DNA from: Luteibacter sp. UNCMF331Sha3.1
GTDB taxonomy: Bacteria; Pseudomonadota; Gammaproteobacteria; Xanthomonadales; Rhodanobacteraceae
NCBI RefSeq assembly: GCF_900109915.1
Contig: NZ_FOBU01000002.1
Coordinates: forward strand, 1,257,170 to 1,321,169
Length of the DNA: 64,000 nt
Direction of reading: 5' to 3'
The notes beneath the pieces are model-generated. The model ran no database searches. It saw only the letters and a list, made by a program, of their open reading frames with translations, and was not told the DNA's origin. Within the stretch, counting starts at the first letter, position 1; the number at the start of each line of letters is the position of its first letter. Of this stretch, positions 28,611-38,466 are shown piece after piece. A program made the position numbers and the translations under genes.

Positions 28611-28678
28611 CGGGAGCGGCCCCGGATGCGACGGGTGCTCGTGGCGAGCCCCGATCGCGGCCGAGGCCGCTCCCACAC
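28611..28678. repeat. REP-like palindromic repeat
   Basis: Imperfect inverted repeat running from CGGGAGCGGCC to GGCCGCTCCCACAC, with inner GGGTGCTCG and CGAGCCCCGATCGCGG. It lies just downstream of the epoxide hydrolase stop (28681, minus strand) and upstream of fdnG, where it could insulate the fdn promoter from read-through. Confidence 0.65.
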
Positions 28679-28680
28679 GC

Positions 28681-30024
28681 TCACTGACGGACCGAGCGGA
28701 ACGCCTTGCGCAGTTCTTCCGCGAATTCCTGCGGCTGTTCCCAGGCGGCGAAGTGGCCGCCCTTGGACACCTGGTTGTAGTAGTAGAGGCTCGGGTAGGC
28801 CTGTTCGCTCCAGCTCTTCGGCGCCTGGTAGATCTCGTGCGGGAACACGGTGATGGCGACCGGGACCTTGATCTCCTGCGTGTGCTGGGTCAGAGCGCTG
28901 AAGTTGTTGTTGTTGTTTTCCCAGTAGAAGCGCGACGACGAGGCACCGCTGTTGGTCAGCCAGTACAACGTGATGTCGTTGAGCATCTCGTCGCGGCTGA
29001 GCACGCGTTCCGGCACGCCGTTGCTGTCGCTCCACTGCGCGAACTTCTCGTACATCCACGACGCGAGGCCGGACGGCGAATCGGACAGCGAGTAGCCGAT
29101 GGTCTGCGGGCGCGTGACCATCATGGCGCCGTAGGCGGCGTCGCGACCGAAGAACTTACTCAGCGATTCATACGCCTTGCGCTCGTCCGGTGCGAGGTTC
29201 GCCGGTGCCGGATCGCCGGCGTTGATGGGCTTGGTCAGATTGCCCGGCACGGTAGCCGGCATGTTGAGGTGGATGGCGAGCAGGCCCTTGGGTGCCTGGC
29301 GGGCCAGCGCGTCGGAGATGACGGAGCCGTGGTCGCCACCCTGTGAGACGTACTTCGTGTAGCCGAGGCGCTTCATCAGCGTGTCCCAGGCGCGGGCGGT
29401 GCGGTCCGGCCCCCAGCCGAGGTCGCGGGGCTTGCCGGAAAAGCCGTATCCCGGAATCGAGGGGATGATGACGTCGAACGAGTCTTCGATCTTGCCACCG
29501 TAGGCGACCGGGTCGGTCAGCGGGCCGATGGTCTTGATGAATTCGAACGTCGAGCCCGGCCAGCCGTGGGTAAGGATCACGGGCAGGGCGTTCGGGTTCT
29601 TCGACTTGACGTGGATGAACTGGATATCGACACCGTCGATGTTCGTGATGAACTCGGGCAGGGCGTTGAGCTGGGCCTCGGCCTTGCGCCAGTCGTAATC
29701 GGTACCCCAGTACTTCACGAGCGCCTGCACCTGGGCGAGCTGGATGCCCTGCGACTGATCGGTCACCACTTCCTTGTCCGGCCAGCGCGTTTCCTGGATG
29801 CGACGGCGCAGGTCGTCGAGCTGCGCCTGCGGCACGTGCACCTTGAACGGACGGATGCTCTCGTCGTTCTTCGTCGCCGTGGCGGGCGCGGCCGTGGTCG
29901 TGTCGAAGGCATGGGCGGGGGCGGCATAGAGCGCCGGTGCCGCCATGGCGATGCCGACGGCGAGGGTCAGCGCGCGGCGGGCGAAGGCGAACGAGCGGAG
30001 CGGCGAGGCGTGTGCGAATGACAT
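28681..30024 (-). CDS. secreted epoxide hydrolase (EHN-type alpha/beta hydrolase)
   Basis: A 447-residue protein with a signal peptide (cleavage near residue 40, APAHAF). An epoxide hydrolase N-terminal EHN domain follows (IRPFKVHVPQAQLDDLRRRI, ETRWPD), then the alpha/beta-hydrolase fold. HGWPGSTFEF is the oxyanion region, GGDHGSVI holds the nucleophilic Asp, two tyrosines in the lid segment are likely proton donors, and the C-terminal KGGHFAAWEQP has the catalytic His. It resembles juvenile-hormone/microsomal-type epoxide hydrolases. ATG 30024 has AGGGAG upstream; a reading to 30219 only extends the signal region. It is divergent from sensor kinase 1. Confidence 0.9.
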   Translation of the reverse strand: MSFAHASPLRSFAFARRALTLAVGIAMAAPALYAAPAHAFDTTTAAPATATKNDESIRPFKVHVPQAQLDDLRRRIQETRWPDKEVVTDQSQGIQLAQVQALVKYWGTDYDWRKAEAQLNALPEFITNIDGVDIQFIHVKSKNPNALPVILTHGWPGSTFEFIKTIGPLTDPVAYGGKIEDSFDVIIPSIPGYGFSGKPRDLGWGPDRTARAWDTLMKRLGYTKYVSQGGDHGSVISDALARQAPKGLLAIHLNMPATVPGNLTKPINAGDPAPANLAPDERKAYESLSKFFGRDAAYGAMMVTRPQTIGYSLSDSPSGLASWMYEKFAQWSDSNGVPERVLSRDEMLNDITLYWLTNSGASSSRFYWENNNNNFSALTQHTQEIKVPVAITVFPHEIYQAPKSWSEQAYPSLYYYNQVSKGGHFAAWEQPQEFAEELRKAFRSVRQ

Positions 30025-30148
30025 CGTTATTCTCCCTGGAGCTTCATCGTGAAGGTGGATGCTCGCGGCCAGCGGCGGCGGCATGGGAGAAAGATTAGGG
30101 AGCGTGTTGGCGCCTTCTGGTGTCAGGAAGGCGGCGTTTTTGCATCGC

Positions 30149-30187
30149 TTTGTATCCTGAGACGCACCGATACATTCGGATACGAAA
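30149..30187. promoter_or_regulatory. GTATCC/GGATAC repeats, candidate operator
   Basis: TTTGTATCC and GGATACGAAA form an inverted repeat around a central CCGATACATTC, so three GATAC-type half-sites occur within 39 bp. It lies midway in the 264-bp divergent gap between the epoxide hydrolase and the first sensor kinase gene. The binding protein is not identifiable. Confidence 0.45.
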
Positions 30188-30288
30188 CCTTCGCGCCGCG
30201 GCGGAATCGCCTTATCCAAAGGTGCACTTGTCGCGAAGGCATGGGCGGGGCACTCTTGCCGGAAAGGCGCGGGGCAGGGGGAAAGCGG

Positions 30289-33279
30289 ATGCGGGCTCGC
30301 GCAGGGAGCTTGGGGAGACTGGGGCTGGCCGTCGCCGGCCTGTTTCTCTGTGGCGCCTCGTCGCTACCGGCGGACTCCCTTGGCAGCTTCCAGCACGTCG
30401 CTTATGTAAAGAAGGATGGCGCGCCGGCCGACGTCTCGAACATCGTGCAGGGGCCGGACGGCTTCCTGTGGATCAACGGCACGAAGGGCGCTACCCGTTT
30501 CGACGGTGCCTCGTTCACGCCACTCACGCTGGCTGCCGGCAACCGTTTCCAGCACGCACAGCTGCTCGAGGTCTACCCGGCACGCGATGGGGGTCTCTGG
30601 GTCAGCGACGGCAGTGGCGGCCCGGTCCTCGTAACCGACGGACATCTCACGTCGTTCGGGCCGGCGCAGGGATTCACGGGAGCGAGCGGACGCTTCTTCG
30701 ATGGCCCGGGCGGATCGATCTGGGCATGCGGCGACGACGGCATCTTTCTCTTCGATCCGGCGGCAGGGCGATGGATACGTCGCATTCCGGCGCCTGCCAG
30801 TTCCACGGTGAATCAGGCGGCGTTCGATGTCGACGGCAACCTGTGGGCTTCGATGGCGGCCGGCCCGCCGATGGTAGTGCCGAAGGGAGAAGACCGGCTG
30901 CGGCCGATCCAAGGCGGGCCCGACAGGTCGTTGCTGGTGTTCATTGGCCGGTCGGGACGCATCTACCTGACGTCGTCGACGATGGTGCGCGTGTATCGCC
31001 GCGAGGGCACGTCACTCGTGGAGACGATGAAGCCGCTCGAATTCGGCTCGTACTTCGTGCTCGAAGACACCCGAGGCAACGTGTGGGTGTCGTCGCCGCG
31101 CAGCGGTGCCGTGTTCGTGTCGCGCGAAGCCATGGAAGATGCCGAGCGCTCGCATGGTCTGCCGGCATTCGAAAGCCTGAAGCAATCCGACGGACTGAGT
31201 GGCGCGATTCCCTGGCCGATACTGGAAGACCGCGCGGGCAACATCTGGTTCGGCACGGGCAGCGGCGTGGACCGTTTCACGCGCACCGCGTTCACCCGCG
31301 TCGGACTGCCTGCCGGCATGAGCGAGGTATCCGTCGCCGTGCGACGCGACGGCGAGGTGTGGATCGGTGGCCTGATGCAAGCGGCCTCGAGGGGGCGGCC
31401 GCCCGCGGCCTTCAGGGAGACGATGGTTTCGAAGAATGTCTTCGCGATGTCGCAGGACACCCGCACCGACACGACGTGGCTAGCGAACCCGGACGGTCTC
31501 TGGTCGGTGGACGACGCAGGCGTTCGCCGTGTCGCTCCCATGCCGGCGGAAGCCTTCGTAGGAAATCCGCCCTGTGTCGCGAGCGACGGCAAGGGCCGTG
31601 TCTACGTTTGCCACCTGTCGCCGAAGACCGGGCCTTATCGCTGGGACGGCGCCCGGTGGGAAGCCCTGCTGCCCGACGAGAAGCCGCGCGTCATGGCGGT
31701 GGATCGCGACGATGCGATATGGATGGGCACCGGCAAGCAGAAGTCGCTGCTCCGGCTGACTGGCGAGAAGCTGCAGACGTGGACGGCGAAGGACGGCCTG
31801 CGCACGTCTCCCGTCAAGGCGATCCTTCCCGTGGCCGGTGGCGTGTGGCTGGGCGGCGAGAACGGCATCCAGTTCTTCGACGGAAAGCGCTTCATCACGG
31901 TGCAGGGCGGCGATGGCGAAACGTTCAAGCCGACGACGGGCCTGGCGCTGGACGGGCATGGGAACCTCTGGGTGCACACCCTCCTCGGCGTTGCGCGAAT
32001 CGAGAGAGCGTCACTGGCCGCCGCGATGGGCGATCGCGGCAGGACCATGGCGTTCCATCTGTTCGGCGACGACGACGGATTATCCGGCGCGCCCGATCCC
32101 GATCGGACGCTTCCGACGTTGCGCCCCGGGCCCGACGGGCGCATCTGGGCGCAGATGCAGACCAGCCTCGCATGGATCGATCCCGACCGCCTGCCGGTCG
32201 CCAGTGCGCCACCCAGGCCGGTGATCGAGTCGTTGCTCACCGAGGCTGGCCCCCGACGCGTGAAGGGTGAACGCATCGATCTGAGCGGCGGCGAGCGCTC
32301 GCTGAGCATCGGCTACACGGCTCCGGCCCTCGCCGAAGGCGGGAAAGTGCATTTCCGTTATCGGCTGGCCGGTTTCGCCGACGCCTGGCAGGACGTCGGG
32401 ACACGTCGCGAAGCCGTTTTCACCAACGTTCCGCCCGGCGACTACGTGTTCGACGTGATGGCCGTCGGCGCGTCCGGCCTCGCGAGCCCCGTGACGTCGC
32501 TCGCGATGACGCGACATCCGTCCACCGTCGAGAGCTGGTGGTTCCGTTCGCTCGCCGTCCTGCCGTTGCTCGGCCTCGTGTGGCTGGCGCATTACCTTCG
32601 CACGCGCAGCCTGCGTCGCAAGATGCAGATCCGCATCGACGAGCGTGAGGCCGTCGCGCGCGACATCCACGACACGTTGCTCCAGCGGTTCCATGGCGTG
32701 ATGCTGTCGCTGCAGGCCTGGGCCGCGGACGACGCCATTCCCGAGCGACGGCGCGCGGAGATCTCGGACATGTCCGGACAGGCCCGCGACGCGCTGCTCG
32801 AGGGCCGCGAGCGGATCCTTTCCCTGCGCGGCGCCGGCGACGATGGGCTGGCGCTCTACGACCAGATCGCCGCCGAAGGCTCGCTGCTGCAGCAGCGCTT
32901 CAGGCTGGCCTTCGTGCTGGACGCGAAGGGTAAGCCGCGTCCGCTACGCGACGAGTGCAGCCGCGAGATCCTGCACATCGCATTCGAGGCCATGCGCAAC
33001 GCCTTCGGCCACTCGGGTGGCGAAACCGTCCGCGTGGTGCTCAACTATGCCGACGATGCGTTGTGGCTGAGTGTGCTTGACGACGGCCGCGGCATGCCGG
33101 GCGCCGAAGCGGGTGTCCAGGATGGAACGCACTTCGGCCTGGTCGGGCTGTCGGAGCGCGTCCGCCGGGCCGGTGGCGTGCTTCACGTCGACACCGCGCC
33201 CGACGAGGGCACCGAGGTGCATGTGAAGATTCCGGCCCGTAACGCGTACGCGCGTGGATCAGCGAGGGAAAGAGCCTAG
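30289..33279 (+). CDS. beta-propeller sensor histidine kinase, copy 1
   Basis: A 996-residue membrane kinase. After an N-terminal signal/anchor (LGLAVAGLFLCGASSLPA), residues about 30-660 contain two-component regulator propeller repeats (DGFLWINGTKGATRFDG, GNIWFGTGSGVDRFTR, GGVWLGGENGIQFFDG). A Y_Y_Y domain follows (about 680-745, YRLAGFADAWQDVG), one transmembrane helix (about 750-770), then a HisKA_3 dimerisation domain with the phospho-acceptor His794 in ARDIHDTLLQRFHG and a HATPase domain (AMRNAFGHSGG, LDDGRGMPG). It lacks a receiver. ATG 30289 is preceded by a GGGGGAAAG ribosome-binding site. The stop codon abuts the start of the second kinase. Confidence 0.9.
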   Translation: MRARAGSLGRLGLAVAGLFLCGASSLPADSLGSFQHVAYVKKDGAPADVSNIVQGPDGFLWINGTKGATRFDGASFTPLTLAAGNRFQHAQLLEVYPARDGGLWVSDGSGGPVLVTDGHLTSFGPAQGFTGASGRFFDGPGGSIWACGDDGIFLFDPAAGRWIRRIPAPASSTVNQAAFDVDGNLWASMAAGPPMVVPKGEDRLRPIQGGPDRSLLVFIGRSGRIYLTSSTMVRVYRREGTSLVETMKPLEFGSYFVLEDTRGNVWVSSPRSGAVFVSREAMEDAERSHGLPAFESLKQSDGLSGAIPWPILEDRAGNIWFGTGSGVDRFTRTAFTRVGLPAGMSEVSVAVRRDGEVWIGGLMQAASRGRPPAAFRETMVSKNVFAMSQDTRTDTTWLANPDGLWSVDDAGVRRVAPMPAEAFVGNPPCVASDGKGRVYVCHLSPKTGPYRWDGARWEALLPDEKPRVMAVDRDDAIWMGTGKQKSLLRLTGEKLQTWTAKDGLRTSPVKAILPVAGGVWLGGENGIQFFDGKRFITVQGGDGETFKPTTGLALDGHGNLWVHTLLGVARIERASLAAAMGDRGRTMAFHLFGDDDGLSGAPDPDRTLPTLRPGPDGRIWAQMQTSLAWIDPDRLPVASAPPRPVIESLLTEAGPRRVKGERIDLSGGERSLSIGYTAPALAEGGKVHFRYRLAGFADAWQDVGTRREAVFTNVPPGDYVFDVMAVGASGLASPVTSLAMTRHPSTVESWWFRSLAVLPLLGLVWLAHYLRTRSLRRKMQIRIDEREAVARDIHDTLLQRFHGVMLSLQAWAADDAIPERRRAEISDMSGQARDALLEGRERILSLRGAGDDGLALYDQIAAEGSLLQQRFRLAFVLDAKGKPRPLRDECSREILHIAFEAMRNAFGHSGGETVRVVLNYADDALWLSVLDDGRGMPGAEAGVQDGTHFGLVGLSERVRRAGGVLHVDTAPDEGTEVHVKIPARNAYARGSARERA

Positions 33280-36273
33280 ATGCGGGAACGCCTCGGAGTG
33301 ATCGGCAGGGTGTGGTTGTTCGCGATCGTGGCGGTGGTCACGTGCGTCGCGGCGAAGCCGGGCGACACGCTGGGCTCGTTCCAGCACACGGCGTTCCTGA
33401 AGAAGGACGGCGCACCGGGCGACGTCGCGGGCATGGTGCAGGCCAGCGACGGGTTTCTCTGGATGATCGGCACCAAGGGCGTGACGCGCTTCGACGGCGT
33501 CACCTTCACGCCCTTCCGGCCCGTCGCGGGGGAGCGTTTCGAGCAGGCGCAGGTCGACCGGATCGTCGCGGCGCAGAACGGCGGCGTCTGGGTCACCAAC
33601 GCGCGCACCGGGCCCACGCTGATTCGCGACGGTCATCTGCGCACGTTCGGAGCCGCCGACGGCTTCACCACGGGTAACGGTCGCTTCTTCACGGCATCCG
33701 ACGGCACGGTATGGATGGGGTCGCCGCAAGGCGTGCGCTCGTTCGACGAGAAACGCGGCGCCTGGATGATGCGCTACCCCGCGGGATCGGAGGTGCCTCG
33801 CGGCGATGGTCGCTTCGACGCTGACGGTAACCTCTGGCTCCCGCGCGTGTCGGCAGGGCCGCTCGTCATTCCGGCCGGCCAGACCGTCGCCGTGCCGGTG
33901 GACGAGGCGCCGGCGGATGCGCGGAAGGTGCTGCCCGAGCGATCCGGACGCGTCTACACCGTATCGGCCGAGTCCATTCGCTTCTTCAGGCGGAACGGCA
34001 CGCACCTGACGGAGGTGGCGAAGCCGCTCGGTTTCAGCGCATTCGGCCTGATCGAGGATCGCGACGGCAACGTATGGATCACGTCGCCGGCGCGCGGCGT
34101 CGTGTTTATCTCGCGCGACGCGATGGCCGCCGCGGAAGCGAACCACGCGGTGCCGGTCTTCGAATCGATGCGGAAGACCGATGGCCTGAGCGGCGGCGTG
34201 GTCTGGCCGGTGTTGCAGGACAGGGAAGGCAACGTATGGATCGGCACGGAAAGCGGCATCGACCGCTTCAGCCGGGGCGCGTTCACACAGATCAGACTGC
34301 CGGAAGGCATCCATGAAGTCTCGGCGGCGGTGCTCTCCCATGGCGAGGTGTGGGTGGGCAACGAAACGCTGCCGGTGCTGCATGCTCATCCGCCGGCGCC
34401 GTGGCAGACGACCGACATCGCCAAGTACGTGTTCGCGGTCTTTCTCGACGCGCGGACCGACACCGCCCTGATCGCCAACACGGACGGTGTGTGGACCGCC
34501 GATGCGCAGGGCTACCGGCCGCTGGCGTCCCTGCCTGCGAAGGCCGCCGTGGGCATGCCGGCCTGCATCGTGCGCGACAGCAAGGGGATCGTGTACACGT
34601 GCCAGCACGAGTCCGCCGGCACGGTCATGCGCTGGGACGGCACCCGATGGGCGCCGGCGACGCCGGTGCCGCACATGGCGCGATCGATGGCCGTGGGCGA
34701 CGACGATGCCGTGTGGATGGCCGGGCGGTCGTCATTGGTCCGGCTGGCAGACGGCAAGACGTCCGAGTGGGGCGAGAAGGAGGGTCTCCGCGCGGGCGTG
34801 CTCAGCGCGATCCTGCCCGTCGCCGGCGGGGCGTGGCTGGGCGGCGAAAAAGGGATCCAGTATTTCGACGGCTCGCGGTTCGTCGACGTCAAGGGCGGCA
34901 ACGCCGACGCCTTCGTCCCTACGACGGGCCTCTACCTCGATCGCCACGGCAATCTCTGGGCGCACACGCTCGGCGGCGTCGCCCGGATCGACGCGGCGTC
35001 GCTGGCGGCGGCCATGGGCCCGCAGGGAAAGGCGTTCGCCTATCGCCTGTTCGACGAAGCCGATGGCGTGCCCGGTGCGCCCGACCCCGATCGCACGCTG
35101 CCCACGCTGCGCGCGAGCGCCGATGGTCGCCTTTGGGCGCAGACCACCGCCGGCCTCGCATGGATCGATCCCGAAGCGATGCCTGGCGCGTTGCCGCCAC
35201 CACGTCCCGTGATCGAATACATGGTGACGAACGCCGGTGACGTCGCTCTCGGAAAGAACATCGTGCTCGGCGGCGACGTCCGTGCGATTCGCATCGGGTA
35301 TACGGCCGCGGCGCTGACCCTGGGCACGCGTGTGCACTTTCGCTACCGCCTGCGCGGGCTCAGCGACGAATGGGAAGACGTGGGGAGTCGCCGGGAGGCG
35401 ATCTTCACGAATCCGCCACCGGGCAAGCTGGTGTTCGAGGTGATCGCCGTCGGCGAGGATGGCGAGACGAGCGGGACGCCGATGCGGCTGGCCTTCTCGC
35501 GCGACCAGGCGATGCATGAGACGACGTGGTTCCGCGCGCTGGCGTTCCTGCCGCTGCTGGCCCTGATCTGGCTCTGGTACCGCGTGCGTACGCGCAGCCT
35601 GAAGCGACGCATGCGCATCCGGGCGGACGAACGCGACGCCGTCGCACGCGACATCCACGACACCTTGCTGCAGCGGTTCCATGGTTTCTCGCTCACGCTG
35701 CAGGGCATGGCGGGCGACGAACGCTTTCCTCCATCGTGGCGAGCGCAGATCGCCGAACTGGCTGCGCAGGCGAGGGACGCCATCATCGAAGGACGCCAGC
35801 GCATCCTCTCGTTGCGACGTAGCGGCGACACGGGGCTGGCGCTGTACGACGACCTCGCCGCGGAAGGATCGCTGCTTCAGCAGCGCCATGGCCTCGCCTT
35901 CGTGCTGGACGCGACCGGTGACGCGCGCCCGCTACGCCCCGACTGCACGCACGAACTCCGGCACATCGCGCTCGAGGGCATGCGCAACGCCTTCGCGCAT
36001 TCGAAGGGCACCACCGTCACCGTGGTGCTCAACTACGCGAGCGACGCCCTCTGGCTCAGCGTCGCCGACGACGGCACGGGCATGCCGGTGGCCGGCACGA
36101 CACCGACGACCAGCCATTTCGGGCTCGTGGGGCTGCGCGAGCGGGTTGGGCGCATCGGCGGCGTGCTCAACATCGACACGGCCCCGGGCGAGGGCACGGA
36201 ACTTCACGTGCGCATTCCGGCACGACGGGCCTACATGCCGGGCAGCGCGATGCCGCCGAGGGAAGCCGCCTAG
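33280..36273 (+). CDS. beta-propeller sensor histidine kinase, copy 2
   Basis: A 997-residue paralogue of the preceding kinase, with the same architecture end to end: signal anchor (VWLFAIVAVVTCVAA), propeller repeats, Y_Y_Y domain (YRLRGLSDEWEDVG), a transmembrane helix (ALAFLPLLALIWLWYRV), HisKA_3 with His793 in ARDIHDTLLQRFHGFSLTLQ and a HATPase domain (GMRNAFAHSKG, ADDGTGMPV). The first TAG and this ATG are adjacent (TAGATG), so it is translated from the same message. It ends in a 4-bp convergent overlap with the response regulator gene. The two sensors differ mainly in the propeller, which suggests divergence in the signal sensed; ligand unknown. Confidence 0.9.
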   Translation: MRERLGVIGRVWLFAIVAVVTCVAAKPGDTLGSFQHTAFLKKDGAPGDVAGMVQASDGFLWMIGTKGVTRFDGVTFTPFRPVAGERFEQAQVDRIVAAQNGGVWVTNARTGPTLIRDGHLRTFGAADGFTTGNGRFFTASDGTVWMGSPQGVRSFDEKRGAWMMRYPAGSEVPRGDGRFDADGNLWLPRVSAGPLVIPAGQTVAVPVDEAPADARKVLPERSGRVYTVSAESIRFFRRNGTHLTEVAKPLGFSAFGLIEDRDGNVWITSPARGVVFISRDAMAAAEANHAVPVFESMRKTDGLSGGVVWPVLQDREGNVWIGTESGIDRFSRGAFTQIRLPEGIHEVSAAVLSHGEVWVGNETLPVLHAHPPAPWQTTDIAKYVFAVFLDARTDTALIANTDGVWTADAQGYRPLASLPAKAAVGMPACIVRDSKGIVYTCQHESAGTVMRWDGTRWAPATPVPHMARSMAVGDDDAVWMAGRSSLVRLADGKTSEWGEKEGLRAGVLSAILPVAGGAWLGGEKGIQYFDGSRFVDVKGGNADAFVPTTGLYLDRHGNLWAHTLGGVARIDAASLAAAMGPQGKAFAYRLFDEADGVPGAPDPDRTLPTLRASADGRLWAQTTAGLAWIDPEAMPGALPPPRPVIEYMVTNAGDVALGKNIVLGGDVRAIRIGYTAAALTLGTRVHFRYRLRGLSDEWEDVGSRREAIFTNPPPGKLVFEVIAVGEDGETSGTPMRLAFSRDQAMHETTWFRALAFLPLLALIWLWYRVRTRSLKRRMRIRADERDAVARDIHDTLLQRFHGFSLTLQGMAGDERFPPSWRAQIAELAAQARDAIIEGRQRILSLRRSGDTGLALYDDLAAEGSLLQQRHGLAFVLDATGDARPLRPDCTHELRHIALEGMRNAFAHSKGTTVTVVLNYASDALWLSVADDGTGMPVAGTTPTTSHFGLVGLRERVGRIGGVLNIDTAPGEGTELHVRIPARRAYMPGSAMPPREAA

Positions 36274-36908
36274 TCGAGGAAGCCGCGCTGCACGGCGATC
36301 ATCACGGCGTGGGTGCGGTCGGCCGCGCCCAGCTTCGCCATGATGCTGCGCATCCGCGATTTCACGGTGTCTTCCGAGACGAACAGCGTTTCGCCGATGG
36401 CCTTGTTGCCCTTGCCGGCGGCGGCGAGGCGAAGCACGCTGAGCTCGCGCGCGGTGAGGTTTTCCGACCCGGCGTGGAGGGCGATCTGATAGGCGATCTC
36501 GGAGGCGACGACGTGTCTCCCCGTCAGCGATGCGCGGATCGCACGAATGATCTCGTCGAGCGTGGCGGACTTCAGCAGGTACGACGTGGCGCCCAGGGTG
36601 AGCGCCCGCATCACGCGTGCGTCGCCCGGGTAGCTCGTAAGTACGATGATGTTCGCGTCGGGAAAGTCCTTGCGGATGGCTTCGATGGCTTCGAGGCCGT
36701 CGACGTTGGGCATCTGCAGATCGAGCAGCGCGACCGTGGGTCGCAGCTCGCGGTACTTCTCGATGGCTTCGCCGCCATCGGCAGCCTCGCCCACGAGCTC
36801 CATGTCGGGCTCGCGCGCGATCGCGGACGTCAATCCCTGCCGCATGGCGGGATGGTCGTCGGTGATCAGGATCCGGATCTTCTCCGGGCTGGCGCTCGCG
36901 TCGCTCAC
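36270..36908 (-). CDS. NarL/FixJ-family response regulator
   Basis: A 212-residue two-domain regulator: receiver domain (ILITDDHPAMRQGL, phospho-acceptor Asp63 in LLDLQMPNVDG, switch Thr in VLTSYPG, Lys in YLLKSATLDEI) and a C-terminal LuxR-type helix-turn-helix (LTARELSVLRLAAAGKGNKA, VSEDTVKSRM). GTG 36908 is chosen because AGGGAG precedes it and the product then opens with a normal receiver strand; the reading from 37124 has an arginine-rich, unlikely extension. It converges on the second kinase with only CTAG shared, and is the obvious cognate partner of both HisKA_3 kinases. Confidence 0.92.
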   Translation of the reverse strand: MSDASASPEKIRILITDDHPAMRQGLTSAIAREPDMELVGEAADGGEAIEKYRELRPTVALLDLQMPNVDGLEAIEAIRKDFPDANIIVLTSYPGDARVMRALTLGATSYLLKSATLDEIIRAIRASLTGRHVVASEIAYQIALHAGSENLTARELSVLRLAAAGKGNKAIGETLFVSEDTVKSRMRSIMAKLGAADRTHAVMIAVQRGFLD

Positions 36909-37174
36909 GCAGGTATCTCCCTTTCTCGGTGCCGCCAGGGCGCGTCCAGCCCGTCCACGACTGCCGTAGCCCGTCCAATGGTCGTGAGAAGCAGCGCCTC
37001 GTTCAATACCCAAATGGATGAATCGGCGCCCGACACGAAAGTGTGACCGCCATCTGCACGAAGGGGTGTCTCCCGGCCACGTCCGGAGGTTTCGGCGGCA
37101 AGGCGGGCTCCCTAGTCTGGTCATACCGGGCCGAGGGGCACGCAGACCGGTATGCAGCCAGAAGGGAGCCTCCC

Positions 37175-37705
37175 ATGTCGTCGTTCTTGCTCTTGTCCTC
37201 CGTCGAGGACGCGTTATCGATCCTTCTTCACCAGGCCCGGGTCGATCGCGCCCGTCCGTCGGACGAATTCATCGAGCACCTGTCGAAGGCGCTGGCCGCG
37301 GCCCGGCACGCCATGGGCATGCCTGGCGATGCCGCCGCCGCGAGCGTGCGCGGCGGACTGGCCAGCTGGCAGCTGAGGATGGCCTTCGATCATCTCGCGG
37401 CGGAAATGGACCTGCACGTGGCCGTCCACGAAGCGGCCGTCGCCTGCCGGACGTCCCGCAGCCACTTCTCGCGCGCCTTCAAGGCGAGCACGGGGATGAC
37501 ACCGTCGCGCTGGCACATGGAGCACCGCATCCGCGAAGCCGAGCGACTGCTGGCGATGCACGAGATTCCGCTCGTCGAAGTCGCGGCGCGCTGTGGCTTC
37601 TCGGACCAGAGCCACTTCACCAACGTCTTCTCGAAGTTTCGCCGGATATCGCCGGGCGCGTGGCGGCGGCAGATGGCGGGTCCACCGGCTCGGGCCGCCG
37701 CGTAA
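37175..37705 (+). CDS. AraC-type HTH regulator
   Basis: A 176-residue protein with a short helical N-terminus and a C-terminal AraC-type DNA-binding domain with both helix-turn-helix motifs (VAVHEAAVACRTSRSHFSRA and IPLVEVAARCGFSDQSHFTN). No effector-binding domain is present, so it may act as a small stand-alone regulator like MarA/SoxS. ATG 37175 has GAAGGGAG upstream. It is divergent from the response-regulator gene over 266 bp. Targets unknown. Confidence 0.88.
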   Translation: MSSFLLLSSVEDALSILLHQARVDRARPSDEFIEHLSKALAAARHAMGMPGDAAAASVRGGLASWQLRMAFDHLAAEMDLHVAVHEAAVACRTSRSHFSRAFKASTGMTPSRWHMEHRIREAERLLAMHEIPLVEVAARCGFSDQSHFTNVFSKFRRISPGAWRRQMAGPPARAAA

Positions 37706-37756
37706 CGGCGCGGCCGGCGGTATCCTAGGCCCTTCGATCCAAGGGGACGCAAGGGC

Positions 37757-38410
37757 ATGACGCAGAGGCGTCGACTCCATCCGCCGCTGTGGCTTTGCCT
37801 GCTGGCCAGTCCCGGGTGTTTCGCCTCGGGCGGCAGCTATCTCGTCGACGACGGCGCCATCGCGCCGCCCTCGCACTGCCAGCTGGAAAGCTGGCTCCAG
37901 TTCCGCACGTCTGCCCGCAGCGTCACCTCGGTGCCGGCATGCTCGTGGGGCGCGGTCGAGTTCTCGGCACAGCTCGCCACGGGTGCGCACGTCGGCGGCG
38001 GCAGCGCATCGCCCGGCGTGAAGTGGCAGTTCGCCAGTGGGCCTCGTCTTTCCGCCGCGCTGGCGGTGGGCACGACATGGCAGCGGCGACGCACGCAGAC
38101 ATCGCAGGCTTACGTGGCCTCGACGTTCCTGCCGGACCCGAACGGTCGCTGGGCATTCAATGTGAATCTCGGCGCGGTGCGCCCGCGCGGCGACGGCGCG
38201 CAGCGCCTGCTCGGCGGTGGCGTCGAGTTCACGGTGTCGCCGAGCCTGACGCTGCTGGCGGAAGTCCTCGACACCGCGGGCACCGGACGCACGTGGCAGA
38301 CCGGTGTCCGGCTGCCGTTCGGCGACGACAGCATCGATCTCGTCGTGGGCAGAGGGCTCGGCGACGCCAGCGATCGCTGGATCAACATGGGCGTGAACCT
38401 CGCGTTCTGA
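37757..38410 (+). CDS. outer-membrane beta-barrel-like protein
   Basis: A 217-residue protein with a hydrophobic signal region (LWLCLLASPGCFA) that contains a Cys but no clear lipobox. The rest is alternating amphipathic beta strands (VKWQFASGPRLSAALAVGTTW, FNVNLGAVRPRG, WINMGVNLAF) ending in phenylalanine, the C-terminal signature of BAM substrates. It resembles small transporter- or porin-like proteins of Xanthomonadales without known function. It follows the AraC-type gene by 51 bp and precedes chaA by 56 bp. Confidence 0.7.
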   Translation: MTQRRRLHPPLWLCLLASPGCFASGGSYLVDDGAIAPPSHCQLESWLQFRTSARSVTSVPACSWGAVEFSAQLATGAHVGGGSASPGVKWQFASGPRLSAALAVGTTWQRRRTQTSQAYVASTFLPDPNGRWAFNVNLGAVRPRGDGAQRLLGGGVEFTVSPSLTLLAEVLDTAGTGRTWQTGVRLPFGDDSIDLVVGRGLGDASDRWINMGVNLAF

Positions 38411-38466
38411 TCCGGCCTCGGGCAGGCGAATGCTAGGATCGCCCCAGCGTCCCACCGGAAGCAGAC

